NCBI GenBank assembly: GCA_040754625.1
Contig: JBFMCF010000040.1
Coordinates: forward strand, 1 to 41,235
Direction of reading: 5' to 3'
Origin: a bacterium
Lineage (GTDB): Bacteria; JACRDZ01; JAQUKH01
DNA: 41,235 nucleotides
Position 1 is the first letter of the stretch; each line of letters begins with the position of its first letter. The notes under the pieces are model-generated. The model ran no database searches, was not told the origin of the DNA, and was given only the letters and a program-made list of their open reading frames with translations. The position numbers were made by a program, and so were the translations under genes. This document shows, in pieces, positions 10,301 to 18,900 of this stretch.

Positions 10301-11658
10301 TACATCTTTTGATGGAGGCAAAAGGAGCGGTTAAAGTTTTAATCAGTGAAAATGCTGTTTTTAAAAACGCGGTTTGGCAGGATTTTGTCCCTGAAAAGAA
10401 ATTAATGCTTTCAGAAGGGGACGGCGAAAAGATAATTTATGTCAAATATAAGAAAACCGATGAGATTGAAACAGTGCCTTTGAATGTAAAGGTTAATTTA
10501 GTAACTATTAAAAATGAAAGTGAAATCCGCGGGACAATCACTGATAATATAAGATTGACCACCGCGGGAAGCCCTTATATTATCCACGGGCTGGTAAACC
10601 TGCCTGAGGGTTTTTCCATGATAATTGAAAAAGGAGTAAAACTGTTGTTTGAAGATGCGGGGCAGAAAGAGGTTGAAAAAGGGAAATTAGTTGTTGAAGG
10701 AAGCATTATTGTGCAGGGCACTACAAGCATCCCGGTAATTTTTACATCCCGCAAAGATACACCGGCCCCTGAAGATTGGGAGGGTGTTACTATTGTTCGT
10801 TCCAAGGTCCAAAGTTCACTTGAAGGTTTTCAACTGAATTATGCAAAAAATGGGATTTTTCTGGAAGCGGCGCCGGTGTTGATAAAAAACAGTGTTATTG
10901 AAAAGTGTTCGGAATCCGGCATTGTTTGTGCCGGCCGTTCGGACGCCAAAATTACAGAATGTTCTATAATGGAAAATAAGTATGGAGTATCAGTTGAACA
11001 ATCCAATCCTATTATTAATAAAAATACAATTTTAAAAAATAGGATAGGGATTTCCGCCAAGGCGGTTTCCAAACCGAAGATAGCCACGAATACAATTAAA
11101 TTCAACGGGGTCGGGATAAATTGCGAGGAGATATCAAGCCCGTGGATCCTTGACAATTTAATTTCTGAAAACAGCAATGGTATCCGGTGCGCGATTTATT
11201 CGCCGCCGATTATAGCAAATAATGAAATAACGAAAAATAGCGAAAGCGGGATTTATATTGATGAGGCATGCCCGATGGTATTTAAGAATATTATAAAAGA
11301 AAATAAAATTGGTGTCCAGATTGAGAATGATTACCGTAAATTTTTAATCAGTTTCAACAACATAGTTAATAATATCGAATACGCGGTAAAAATGGATAAA
11401 TATATTATGCAGGTAAACGCAATAGATAACTATTGGGGAGCGGAAAGAAGAGAAATAATTTCAAAGTTAATTTCTGACGGGAGTTCAATTAAAGAAGAAG
11501 TGAAAGTGGAAGAAAAAATCGAAGAAAAGACTTTTATCATGTTTGGGGAAAAAGCGGAAGAGGAACCGGAAGAAGAAAACAAAATTAAATTAGGTGTTGT
11601 AAAATTTCTTCCATTCCAGATAGAACAGATAAAGGATGCCGGTATATCACTGGATTAG
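4375..11658 (+). CDS. Giant 38-heme-site cytochrome with C-terminal beta-helix
   Basis: 2427 residues, exported: hydrophobic signal peptide (about 5-26) ending in SPFAQ, then a Gln/Pro/Glu-rich linker to residue 70. Between residues 84 and 1752 I count 37 CXXCH motifs plus one CX3CH (CRESCH, residue 864). Most odd-numbered sites continue as CXXCHxxH, giving paired motifs, with further HP, HD and HS histidines as likely distal ligands. From residue 753 on, a four-heme module with signatures HQWDP, SFLR, EHDL and EKKxxG repeats about 5.5 times. An insertion near 1459-1540 resembles a small SH3-like beta domain. After the hemes come an acidic/Thr-rich linker, an Ig-like segment (about 1845-1960) and a right-handed parallel beta-helix (about 2050-2355) with NosD-like INKNTI, IANNEI and ISFNNI rungs. 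The tail is acidic. No Shine-Dalgarno is visible. Likely extracellular or outer-surface electron conduit; substrate unknown. Confidence 0.9.
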   Translation: MRKFYRIFLILFFQIFFLSFFVTSPFAQEQPEPEKSQELQEQQQPQEPQKPQDTEVQKPQEQAPAAVKEEALPLEQQDISNEECVKCHFEDEINLKSGSGTDIMEYKGEKYVADEMMCYSCHDGSTLDNRATRWTGQQHPMGMKPSEKVVIPPKFPLTKDGKLYCCTCHTPHVVQGTSNLRKESVNSSYCELCHTKLSQGRKTGDHPVKVVFSKKLPKELVGTNAKISLSNKPGEEGKPIMICQTCHVVHGAPKGTEKLLVIAKKENGISGPQLCEACHEDNPSRMGYKYGTTSHSINIIPGEESKIPPEWEPEKKSIKGDDGRLTCRTCHTPHFAVKETPMLVINNNNGALCLKCHTKYSGGGVKEKNTGSHPDMIKPKKDMKISDVVKSRMEDDMVTCNTCHSNHNTADNKLPQSPKALLVGNSDDSNFCKNCHEKDYSVSKKEAEETGNHPINIKTGKVKYLPGLKIAELGGRLSSENQVICNSCHRTHGGVKGTGNLLASVEDNKLCGYCHQDYGVEGLDFRVRIIDSTKLGLLKKGYDSSEIIIEKEDAHIDFTKIIPGSSHPVNRSSEFIKVNKDILDAGGRLGRENKLICHTCHKSHGAYKNTANLVLENNNSGFCLKCHNDKEPVLRSEHSLEKIAPLDKNIQGKTQSESGICGICHLAHGGTITTMFSRGIDSTLNDPVSQMCLSCHSKGKNGEKKLAGEYRHSTNIGIEETNRKETLLPLYNKLGEIIRVEPKTLNKDGFVTCGTCHNVHQWDPSDKNKGSVENQEGDSKNSFLRMVYNKKDYKFCSECHTGYEAVEGTEHDLRVTAPKEKNSRGEIAEESGVCESCHYIHNGNQANIWAKEVKGDADTITLLCRESCHWPEKSGEKKLIGKFSHSIFVNMKYSDGETILPLFDKNGKAVKEKRREEKKNELLITCASCHNVHQWDPQDTTAGRDKKNTEGTRLNSFLRIKDKEESELCMDCHSNKPTSRTEHDLRVVAKDEKNINKQTTPESGICGACHIIHNARDRILWSKELDTSTGKGGSITRECESCHIEKKCGEKKLIGKITHPIDRGLPGYEVVPTLPLYSEDGKRMWPKEEEKNIYGDVTCATCHDAHQWDPNDSSLGRSGKNEEGNVSNSFLRMRDDSTSVLCGNCHVENVLILNSEHDLNITAPKSTNVIKQTVKESGPCGACHLIHNGLELKLWARIPVLVKDDLIATLCLSCHSKGNCAEKKQTGKHSHPTGISIFEAGLTTSLPLFNPDVTKRVDGKMYCNTCHNVHQWAPGFRGPGAGVNLDGDGTNSFLRLRNDKESTLCLDCHQLEALMVNTDHDLSVTIPNEPNINKELVSQSGSCSACHLPHNGGEAQRWAKPLGPGDDIVTKQCQSCHYDGKIAATKVGEHSHPINVKITKKDMSTSLPLYTRDGKIDNVEGEIGCLTCHFVHQWSPKQYEKQDRASGIFDIENISDKIMGKIVHVAEKFVYVDPTGFPASRELKEGEILSILKKKKIAAKLKIEKVNPFSANFKIFAQSLSVDEDVVLEVGDEVLDDQRLQKGIEGNGKNSFLRKICDVSTALCMDCHYKYIGTIGSDHDLSITAPTARNADGKTVFESGLCSSCHRAHGGSGRGISAQALVHGQQEQQNLPVFRPICYACHRDSGGLADQKKISVHHKIIKYPEFSKAIRLPEVPFPLYNQNDLPWTVKDEDRYVSCATCHDPHQWDPERKNTRHPVDPKTGKYIIRVEGDDTNSFLRMRNDKWLMCNNCHLTEVHLHAEEMLKNIGLWQNLGSVISGEEDGKTKKMAFSSTEVNKTVTDTVSAVTDTAYVDTTVNIDTSNIVEAEDTTLDTALQEDELDIKPSVIAYIYDSPVRISKTFRISIIFSEMLNPNVVPKVTLIGDGKKSPEVPEAGGVFGTNEVENDTYITPPIVLDEDMGGNITVVVENAEGVVENKMDPVADHTFFFDTRPETMEFYRTAKLIIKEGSYTHSPEIHLLMEAKGAVKVLISENAVFKNAVWQDFVPEKKLMLSEGDGEKIIYVKYKKTDEIETVPLNVKVNLVTIKNESEIRGTITDNIRLTTAGSPYIIHGLVNLPEGFSMIIEKGVKLLFEDAGQKEVEKGKLVVEGSIIVQGTTSIPVIFTSRKDTPAPEDWEGVTIVRSKVQSSLEGFQLNYAKNGIFLEAAPVLIKNSVIEKCSESGIVCAGRSDAKITECSIMENKYGVSVEQSNPIINKNTILKNRIGISAKAVSKPKIATNTIKFNGVGINCEEISSPWILDNLISENSNGIRCAIYSPPIIANNEITKNSESGIYIDEACPMVFKNIIKENKIGVQIENDYRKFLISFNNIVNNIEYAVKMDKYIMQVNAIDNYWGAERREIISKLISDGSSIKEEVKVEEKIEEKTFIMFGEKAEEEPEEENKIKLGVVKFLPFQIEQIKDAGISLD
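6631..9660 (+). repeat. Tandem tetraheme modules within the giant cytochrome gene
   Basis: Diverged coding repeats. Each unit begins at a CXXCH followed by VHQW, AHQW or PHQW: starts at 6631, 7150, 7669, 8161, 8646 and 9466. The first two units are both 519 bp, the next two 492 and 485 bp, the fifth is 820 bp because of the inserted beta domain, and the last holds only two hemes. Each full unit encodes four heme sites in a fixed order with SFLR before the second and an ESG or QSG stretch before the third. A more diverged unit can be traced upstream. Confidence 0.8.
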
Positions 11659-11664
11659 GTAAAA

Positions 11665-12450
11665 ATGGAATTTGATTCAAATTTATATGATCCGGGTAAT
11701 TCAACAGCGCGATGTTTTGATGCCAGAATAAAGATAATTTTTCTATTTTTTGTATTTATTATTATATTTTTGACAGATACATGGATTAATATTTTTATAT
11801 GTTCTTTATTTTCTTTGTTTATTGTTTTTTTAGGCAGGGTCCCTTTAAGAAAGTTATTCAGCGGCATAAAAACTTGGTTTTTAATAGTTGTTTTTATATG
11901 TATTTTTCCTTCTCTTGTTACTGAAGGCCGGCTGTTTATCAGATTAGGATGGATTAGCATCACTTATGAAGGAATAAGAGAAAGCGGAATGCTTTTTGCC
12001 AAGCTCTTATTGACCTCGCTAAATGCAAAGATTTTAACTGCAACAACAACAATAAGGCAGATTATTTTGGCATTCCAGTATTTTTCTTCTCCTTTGAAAA
12101 TACTTGGTTTTTCATCTGAGGAAATGGGTTTTATTGTAAGTGCCGGGACCGGCTTCATCCATTTTTTTTCAAAAGAAGCCAGGCAGATTACCCAGGCAGG
12201 GACGCTGCGCGGTATTGACTGGGATGTGCGAAGGATTTTAAACCAGCCTTTTAAAATATTATTTTTGATACAGGCGGTAATAACCCGCATGTATACCGTT
12301 GGCTTCCAGATGGAAGAATCTTTAAAAATCTATGGATATAACCAATGTTGTAATAAAACTTCTTTCTATGAACTTAAATATAAAGCGGCGGACTGGATCC
12401 TTGTTTTAGGGATTGTGTTTTTAGGTGCAATTGTTTATTATTTTAATTGA
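11665..12450 (+). CDS. ecfT: EcfT/CbiQ-like ECF transporter transmembrane protein
   Basis: 261 residues, strongly hydrophobic, with about five membrane segments (three in residues 18-95, one weak near 105-125, one at the C-terminus 240-259). The cytoplasmic region between them contains the first EcfT coupling motif as TLRGID. The second motif, normally ARG-like, reads as KIYGYN and is degenerate. In ECF transporters this subunit couples a substrate-binding S component to two ATPases for vitamin or metal uptake. No EcfA ATPase or S component is found in this window, so partners must be encoded elsewhere. It starts 6 bp after the giant cytochrome stop codon, suggesting co-transcription, and its 3' end overlaps rpmB on the opposite strand by 13 bp. 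Substrate unknown; cobalt or another cofactor metal is possible but unsupported. Confidence 0.8.
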   Translation: MEFDSNLYDPGNSTARCFDARIKIIFLFFVFIIIFLTDTWINIFICSLFSLFIVFLGRVPLRKLFSGIKTWFLIVVFICIFPSLVTEGRLFIRLGWISITYEGIRESGMLFAKLLLTSLNAKILTATTTIRQIILAFQYFSSPLKILGFSSEEMGFIVSAGTGFIHFFSKEARQITQAGTLRGIDWDVRRILNQPFKILFLIQAVITRMYTVGFQMEESLKIYGYNQCCNKTSFYELKYKAADWILVLGIVFLGAIVYYFN

Positions 12451-12626
12451 AGTTTCGCGGCTTTTAAACAACTGGTGCATATAAGAGATTGTCTTGTGTG
12501 CCCTTTTATGGTTATTTTTGTTTTCTGGAGGTTTGGCAGAAAATTGCGTTTAGTTTTATTATGGGCATGACTTACATTGTATCCTTTTAATGTTCCTTTG
12601 CCGCAAATAGCACATGCTCGGGCCAT
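12438..12626 (-). CDS. rpmB: 50S ribosomal protein L28
   Basis: 62 residues, the normal size for bacterial L28. It begins [20 protein letters not shown], with the conserved SHAHNKTKR and RNFLPNLQ segments following. Two CXXC pairs (C5/C8 and C50/C53) make it the zinc-binding form of L28. A strong ribosome binding site (AAGGAG) precedes the start, and a consensus-like promoter lies further upstream. It is the only minus-strand gene in the first 19 kb and converges on the EcfT-like gene, with which it overlaps by 13 bp at the 3' ends. Confidence 0.97.
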   Translation of the reverse strand: MARACAICGKGTLKGYNVSHAHNKTKRNFLPNLQKTKITIKGHTRQSLICTSCLKAAKLQLK

Positions 12627-12673
12627 GTTATAACTCCTTTTTTATTTTTAAATTTCAATGGATATAAAGAAAA

Positions 12674-12701
12674 ATTATATCATAAAAAATAAATGTGTCA
12701 A
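12674..12701 (-). promoter_or_regulatory. Predicted sigma-70 promoter of rpmB
   Basis: Read on the minus strand: TTGACA (plus positions 12696-12701), 16-bp spacer, TATAAT (12674-12679). Both hexamers match consensus exactly. The -35 box lies within the first codons of recG on the other strand. Confidence 0.75.
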
Positions 12702-14762
12702 GAAAAAATAATTAACACAGATATCCAGTATTTAAAGGGTGTTGGCCCTTACAGGGTGGAAATTCTGAACAAACTCGGGATTTTTAATATTATTGATTTG
12801 CTGTATTATATTCCGCGTGACTATGATGATAGAAGTAATATAAAACCAGTTGGTTTTGCCGTCCCCGGAGAGCGGGAAACCGTAAAAGGGATAATTATTT
12901 CGTCAAATGAATTCAGGCCGGGAACGAGGGGGCATGTTCATTCAATCCTTAAGGTCTTGGTCAGGGACGAGACGGGCATCATGGAAGGAATATGGTTTAA
13001 CCAGCCGTATTTGAAAGACACATTTGCTGCCGGCAAAAAGGTGTTTTTTAGAGGAAAGATAGAGATTAACAGGGGGCGTAAGCAGGTAAATTCTCCTGAT
13101 TTTGAACTGATTGATTCAGAAGAAGATGAAAAGTTTTTGGGTATTGCGCCTATTTACCGCCTGAAAGATAATATTTCGCAGAAGCAATTTAGAATTCTTG
13201 TGCGGAATGCGCTGGATAAATATTTAAATATAATTCCGGATTTTTTACCGGATGTTTTAAAAAAAAGAAATAATCTGGTAACATTGAAAGAAGCTTTATA
13301 TAATATCCATTTTCCAAAAGACCTTATTTGTAAAGAGCGCGCGAGGGCGCGCCTTGTATTTGATGAACTTTTCCTTTTTGAGTTTAAATTGGCGCGCCGG
13401 AGGAGAAATTTATCATTAAAACAAGGCATTAAATTTGATGTGAACAATAAATTGATTGAGACCTTTTTAAAAAGCCTGCCGTTCTATTTAACTAACGCAC
13501 AGAGACATGTTCTATCCGAAATTAATAATGATTTGTCAAGCGGAAGAATTATGAGCCGGCTTTTGCAGGGAGATGTCGGGTCAGGCAAAACGGTCCTTGC
13601 GATTTATTCTCTTATCATTGCTTCGGCCTGTAATTACCAGGGCGCGATTATGGCGCCGACAGAGATACTGGCAGAACAGCATTTTAGAAATATCAATAGT
13701 TATTTATCAGGTTTGAACATAAAAACAGGCCTCCTGATTTCAGGTGTTAAAAACAAAAAAGAAATTGAGAAGGGACTGTCCGACGGGACAATTCAAATTG
13801 TTGCAGGGACACACGCGCTTATCCAGGAGAAAGTAAAATTCAATCGTTTAGGTGTTGTTGTGATTGATGAGCAACACCGTTTTGGCGTAGGCCAGCGGAA
13901 CATATTAAGGCAGAAGGGCATCGATTCTCATCTCCTCGTAATGACTGCAACTCCTATTCCAAGGACATTGGCCCTTACCTTATACGGGGATTTAGATTTA
14001 TCCGTGATTGATGAACTCCCCCCGGGCCGGCAGAAAATAATTACCCGCTGGATAAATGAAAACAAAAGGGATTCAGCGTATTATTTCGTGCGCCAGGAGA
14101 TTTCCAGAGGCAGCCAGGTTTATTTTGTTTATCCGTTGATAGAAGAATCAGAAAAGCTGGATTTAAAAGCCGCTTCTAAAATGTATGAACATTTTCAACA
14201 GGACATATTTCCTGATTTGCGGTTGGGCCTTCTTCATGGTAGAATGAAGCCCGAAGAGAAAGATAAAACCATGAATGCCTTCAGGAAAGGTGACATTGAT
14301 ATGCTTGTGAGCACCACTGTAATTGAAGTTGGTGTTGATGTCCCGGGGGCAACAATCATGTTTATCGAGCATGCTGAACGTTTTGGTTTGGCCCAGTTAC
14401 ATCAATTGAGGGGGAGGGTGGGCAGGAGTAAAAACCAGAGTTATTGCATTATTCTGACTTCGGGCAGGATATCCGCTGATGCAAAAAAAAGGATGGATGT
14501 TTTTGTTAAAACCCAAAACGGTTTTGAGCTGGCGGAAGAGGATTTAAAAATGAGAGGCCCTGGTGAATTTTTCGGGACAAGGCAGCATGGCATGCCGGAA
14601 TTTAAAATTGCCGATTTAATTCATGACGCAAAAATTATTCCGCTGGCAAAAAAGGAAGCTTTTGATTTTTTGAAAAATGGAACTTTTGTTAAAAATAATT
14701 ATATTTTATTGATAGAAAAAGAAATTGAACAAAGATATAATAAAAAACCGGAGGCAAATTGA
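12693..14762 (+). CDS. recG: ATP-dependent DNA helicase RecG
   Basis: 689 residues, full length. RecG drives branch migration and fork reversal at stalled replication forks. N-terminal wedge/OB region: LKGVGPYR, then YYIPRDYDDRS near residue 45. Helicase core: Walker A GDVGSGKT at 293-300, MAPTEILAEQH, the RecG-type Walker B box DEQHRFGVGQR, TATPIPRTLALT, and C-terminal helicase motifs STTVIEVGVDVP and QLRGRVGRS. The terminal FFGTRQHGMPEF is typical. There is no clear Shine-Dalgarno; a TATCAT box (12678-12683) lies 9 bp before the ATG, so the mRNA may be leaderless or nearly so. The stop overlaps the TTG start of the next gene by four bases (TTGA). Confidence 0.98.
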   Translation: MCQEKIINTDIQYLKGVGPYRVEILNKLGIFNIIDLLYYIPRDYDDRSNIKPVGFAVPGERETVKGIIISSNEFRPGTRGHVHSILKVLVRDETGIMEGIWFNQPYLKDTFAAGKKVFFRGKIEINRGRKQVNSPDFELIDSEEDEKFLGIAPIYRLKDNISQKQFRILVRNALDKYLNIIPDFLPDVLKKRNNLVTLKEALYNIHFPKDLICKERARARLVFDELFLFEFKLARRRRNLSLKQGIKFDVNNKLIETFLKSLPFYLTNAQRHVLSEINNDLSSGRIMSRLLQGDVGSGKTVLAIYSLIIASACNYQGAIMAPTEILAEQHFRNINSYLSGLNIKTGLLISGVKNKKEIEKGLSDGTIQIVAGTHALIQEKVKFNRLGVVVIDEQHRFGVGQRNILRQKGIDSHLLVMTATPIPRTLALTLYGDLDLSVIDELPPGRQKIITRWINENKRDSAYYFVRQEISRGSQVYFVYPLIEESEKLDLKAASKMYEHFQQDIFPDLRLGLLHGRMKPEEKDKTMNAFRKGDIDMLVSTTVIEVGVDVPGATIMFIEHAERFGLAQLHQLRGRVGRSKNQSYCIILTSGRISADAKKRMDVFVKTQNGFELAEEDLKMRGPGEFFGTRQHGMPEFKIADLIHDAKIIPLAKKEAFDFLKNGTFVKNNYILLIEKEIEQRYNKKPEAN

Positions 14763-15901
14763 TATTGGGCCTGAAAAAAAATATATTGGTATATATTTTT
14801 TTGGCAGTAATTGTTTTTCCTCTCTGCCGGGTTTATTCACAGGCAGGGGCGGACAAGCTTTATTCGGAAAAAATAAAGAAGCAGTATGGTAAAGTATCAA
14901 CTGTTGAAAAAGATTCTATTGTTATTAATCTCGGGTGGGACGATGGAATTATTCCAGGTATGATATTTAAGGTTTTTGACCACGATAATAATCTTGTTAA
15001 CAGATTGGAAGTCAAGGAAATACTGGGGAATAACATTTCCCTGGCTGATTTGTACAGGAAGGAGAAAAGTTTAAAAATAGAAGGCGGCCGGAGAGAAGTA
15101 AAAACAGGGTACGCGGTAGAATTAGAGATTGAAAATTCCGCCACAGTCCCAAACGGCGATGAAGAAATCCAGTTAAAAAGGCTTAAAGACAAAAACTTGC
15201 AGGTTAGAGTTGATGCAATGGATATATTGGCAAGGACCGGGGGGATTAATGTAATACCGGAAATAATTCAAATATTAAATGAAAACTCTGCCGCGGACCC
15301 TGTAAATAAAGAGGGGGAATCCTCACGGCAGAATTCCGGCATAAATTTAAAAAGAAGCGCCTCATGGGCGTTAGGAGAGATATCTTTTCGTGTATTTTCA
15401 CAAATTTTTTTTGAAAGCAAGGACAAAACAGTCCTGGATAAAGAAAAAGAAGGGTTACTATATAAGGTCACAAATATTTTGATTGATTTATGTTCAAGCC
15501 CGGATAAAAATATTTCTTTAAATGCCGCGAGAAATATCGGGCGTTTAATAGCAATAAGGCAGATTTTTGGTTTAAAAAATGAATTTTTGCTGGCTCCCCT
15601 TACTAAAATCTTAATCAAAGAAAATGACAACTATGTAAAACGGGCGTTGATTGATGCCCTGGCTGAATTGAAGGATGAACGGGCGGTTTTTGTTTTACTG
15701 TCAATCTGGGGTGATAAAGACCCTGTGGTAAGGGCGAATGTGAGCTGGGCATTGGAAAAGATAGGTTACCCTGTGGTTCCGTTCTTAAAAGAAATAATTA
15801 ATGACCCGGATGAAGAAAAGAGGAAAGAAGCTGTCCGTGTTTTATTTAAGCTTGGATATAAAACAAAAAAGGTTGGGAATAAGTATGAAATTGCTGAATA
15901 G
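14759..15901 (+). CDS. Exported HEAT-repeat protein with SH3-like domain (short paralogue)
   Basis: 380 residues. TTG start supported by a GGAGG box 5 bp upstream and by overlap with the recG stop. Signal peptide at 7-27 (ends VYSQ). Residues 43-125 form a small beta domain: GKVSTVEK, INLGWDDGIIPGMIFKVF, then a Leu-Glu-Val strand and a KTGYAVELE end. It resembles the C-terminal domain of FlgT-like proteins. From about 135 to 375 are alpha-helical HEAT/PBS-lyase repeats with KDERAVFVLLSIW and DPVVRANVSWALEKIG. The whole mature protein matches the C-terminal third of the next gene's product, so the pair arose by duplication. Probably periplasmic scaffold or binding protein; no catalytic motif seen. 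Confidence 0.85.
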   Translation: MILGLKKNILVYIFLAVIVFPLCRVYSQAGADKLYSEKIKKQYGKVSTVEKDSIVINLGWDDGIIPGMIFKVFDHDNNLVNRLEVKEILGNNISLADLYRKEKSLKIEGGRREVKTGYAVELEIENSATVPNGDEEIQLKRLKDKNLQVRVDAMDILARTGGINVIPEIIQILNENSAADPVNKEGESSRQNSGINLKRSASWALGEISFRVFSQIFFESKDKTVLDKEKEGLLYKVTNILIDLCSSPDKNISLNAARNIGRLIAIRQIFGLKNEFLLAPLTKILIKENDNYVKRALIDALAELKDERAVFVLLSIWGDKDPVVRANVSWALEKIGYPVVPFLKEIINDPDEEKRKEAVRVLFKLGYKTKKVGNKYEIAE

Positions 15902-18900
15902 GTTATTTGGATATTTAATTATTGTTTTATTTTTATTTTTATCTTTTCATAAAGGTTTTGCTGAAACCGAAGTGGACAAAGCAATTGAGCTTCTTTTGAA
16001 AGGCAATGTCCGTGAGAGAGAATACGCGGCGGAGTTTTTAGGAAAGCTGAAGATAAAAAAGGCGGTACCTTTTCTAAAAGATGCGATGGTCAAGGACGAA
16101 AGTTTTCTGGTCCGCCTGGCTTGCGTTTCTTCACTGAATAAATTCGGGGAGGATTATGATGTTGAACTTGTTGAAAAATCCCTGCGGCACGAAGATAAGT
16201 ATGTGAGGCTGAAAGCGGTCAATGTTTTACAGAATTTATCCGAATGGAAAAACAAGGAGATTATTTTTAGTTTATTTAAAGATAAAGATATTGAAGTCAG
16301 GAGAAATATACTTATTACCGCGGGGAAATTAAAAATAAAAGAGGCTTTTGAGCCGCTTGTCCTTATACTGAAAGACCCGGTCCCTGAAAGCAGGGAATCG
16401 GCGGCCATTTCGCTTGGCAGTTTAGGCGACAAAAGGGCGATAAAACCTCTCCTGGAGACATTGGAAGACACCTCCTCAAAAGTGGTAAGGGCGGCGGTCA
16501 TTTCTTTAGGGGAGATTGGGGATGAAGAGATTACAATGCCTATGATAAGAATGCTGGGCCATAAAGATAAATCTGTTCGTTATTTTGCAATAAATATTTT
16601 GGGGAAATTGGGTGATAAAAGCGGTTTCAAGGCGGTCCTCGGGATGGTAAATGATAAGGACCCGAAGGTCAGGTTAGGCGCGGTAAACGTCCTTGGAAAG
16701 TTAAAAATAAAGGAATATATCCCTGTCTTCAAAGAAGTATTGAACGGGGAAACCGATCCCTCTGTAAAATTGGAGGCCGCGAAAAGTTTGGTTTTAATGG
16801 AAGATTATACAGGTTATGATTTAATCAGGAATGAAGTTTTTAATAAAAACACCGATTTGAAGAAAGAAGCGATAGAAATATTAGGGATGATTAAAGATAA
16901 AAGCTCGATATCCACGCTTAAAGATTTATTTTTATATCCAAACCCGGAAATAAAAGAAACTGTTATCTGGTCGCTTGGAGAAATCAAAGACGCCTCTACA
17001 TTTAATTTTTTAATAAAAATACTGAAAGAAGAAAAGGGTTTTACGATTGCCGTTATTGATGCAATAAAAAAATTGCAGGACAAAAGATTGATTCCTTTTT
17101 TAAATGACTTCCTGACTGACGAAAATTTTTTAATCCGGAGGCACGCGGCGCAGGTTTTAGGTAATTTTTCCGACAATAACCCGGAAATCGAAAAAAGGCT
17201 GGTTAATCTTCTATCTGATGATTATCTTGAAGTAAGGCAGGCCGCTCTTGCCACCCTGACTAAATGGGGCAAAAAAATAGATTTTAACCTTTTAAATATT
17301 GCCAGGAATAATTCTGATCCGCTCCGGATAACTGCTATTGCGGCCTTAACAGAATTAAATAATAAAGAGGTGATCCCGATTATACATTCTTTAATCAATG
17401 GAGACTCACCAACGCGGTCTAAATTATTATTGGCATACCAGTTAGCTTCTTTCGGGGATTACAGCGGCAAGAATTTAATAATAGAAGCGGCAAAGTCTGA
17501 GGATTACACTTTAAGAAAACAAGCGGCAGAGTATTCATCCAGATTCATGGATGCCGATATATTTAATGCGCTTTCAGGTCTTATTAAAGATAATAAAAAG
17601 GAGGTTAAGCTGGCGGCTGCAAAAGCCCTCGGGCAGATGTTTGATGAGCGCGCAGTTTTTGCTTTAATGGACAACCTTGTTGTTGAAAATCTGTATCTTG
17701 AAACTGAAATAGATAATTCGTTAGTCCATCTGCAGAATATTTCTATCGATTTTCTCATGAATGTTTTCAAAGATAAAAAATCTTTATCGAAGGAAGATGT
17801 CATCTATATGGAGAGGGTCAGCTCAATTTTAGTCAAAATTGGATTGCCTTCCATTGATAAAATTATTAAGACATATGAAGTCCAGGATATTAATCAAAAA
17901 ATTAATATGACGGCTGTCCTTGTAAGGATCGGAAAAGACAGCTTAAGGCCGCTGGTTAATTACTGGGACGGGAATTTTACCCAGCTAAATAATACGCTGG
18001 TTGATGCTATTACAAAAATATGCATGGATGATACAAAAATATTAATTGACCTTCTGGAAGATGAGATGCTGCAAAATAAGGCTGTAAAACTTATCGCGCG
18101 GTTCCCCTCTAATAAAATTTTAGATTTACTAATTGATAAATTGTATATTACAAGCGGTATGACGCGGATAAAAGTCATTGAATGCTTGAGGGGAATAAGC
18201 GCTGTATCCACGGACAGGTTGATAGCGGATTTAAATAAATCGGACGAAGCAAGACAAATAGTTATAATTGAGGTCCTGGGAGAAATCAGGTCAGAAAAGG
18301 CAGTCGCACCTCTGGAAAAAATAATGGCAGAAACACAAAATATTAAAATCAGGGAATCTGCCGGCCAGGCGGTTGCGAATATTAAAAAAACACTTGCAGA
18401 CATGCAGGGCAGTGATAAATCACAACTGGATAAATTAAAGAAAAAACGCGGCAAAATTTCTATGGTTGAGAAAAATTTTATTTTCACGAATTTAGGATTG
18501 CAGGACGAGGTCAATGTGGGGATGGTTTTTAAGATTTTTGACAATGATAATAATATAGTCAACAAATTGGAAATTACCGAAGTCGTAGGCAATAATACAT
18601 CGATTGGCAAAATACTTGGTAACGCCAAAGTGGAGGTTGGTTATGCCCTGGAAGAAGAATTCAAGGAAGCGGAAGTAAAAGTGACAGATGCCGAAGAAAT
18701 AAAAACACAGCTAGAACGTTTAAAAAGTAATGATCTTTCGGTTAAGGCCAATGCAATCAATATGTTAGGGGGCAAAGGAGATGAAACTGTTCTTCCCGGT
18801 ATTCTTTATTTTTTAGAAGGTAATGGCCGGCAAAAAGACGCCGGGGAGACGTCCGGGGAAGTGGAAAAAGCATGGGTGAATATAAGAAAAAGCGCTGTAT

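Noticed and set aside
4375-11658. Frameshift or fusion artefact in the giant cytochrome gene
   Set aside because: The frame is continuous and domain boundaries are joined by typical linkers; no internal stop, start or ribosome binding site suggests two genes, though read support cannot be checked here.
15801-15884. Upstream extension of the long HEAT gene
   Set aside because: It would bury the signal peptide behind 28 charged residues and overlap the previous gene more deeply.
17960-18628. 222-codon minus-strand ORF inside the long HEAT-repeat gene
   Set aside because: It is a shadow of the plus-strand gene: its composition is Ser/Leu/Ile-rich without domain motifs, and the plus-strand frame has clear HEAT repeats.
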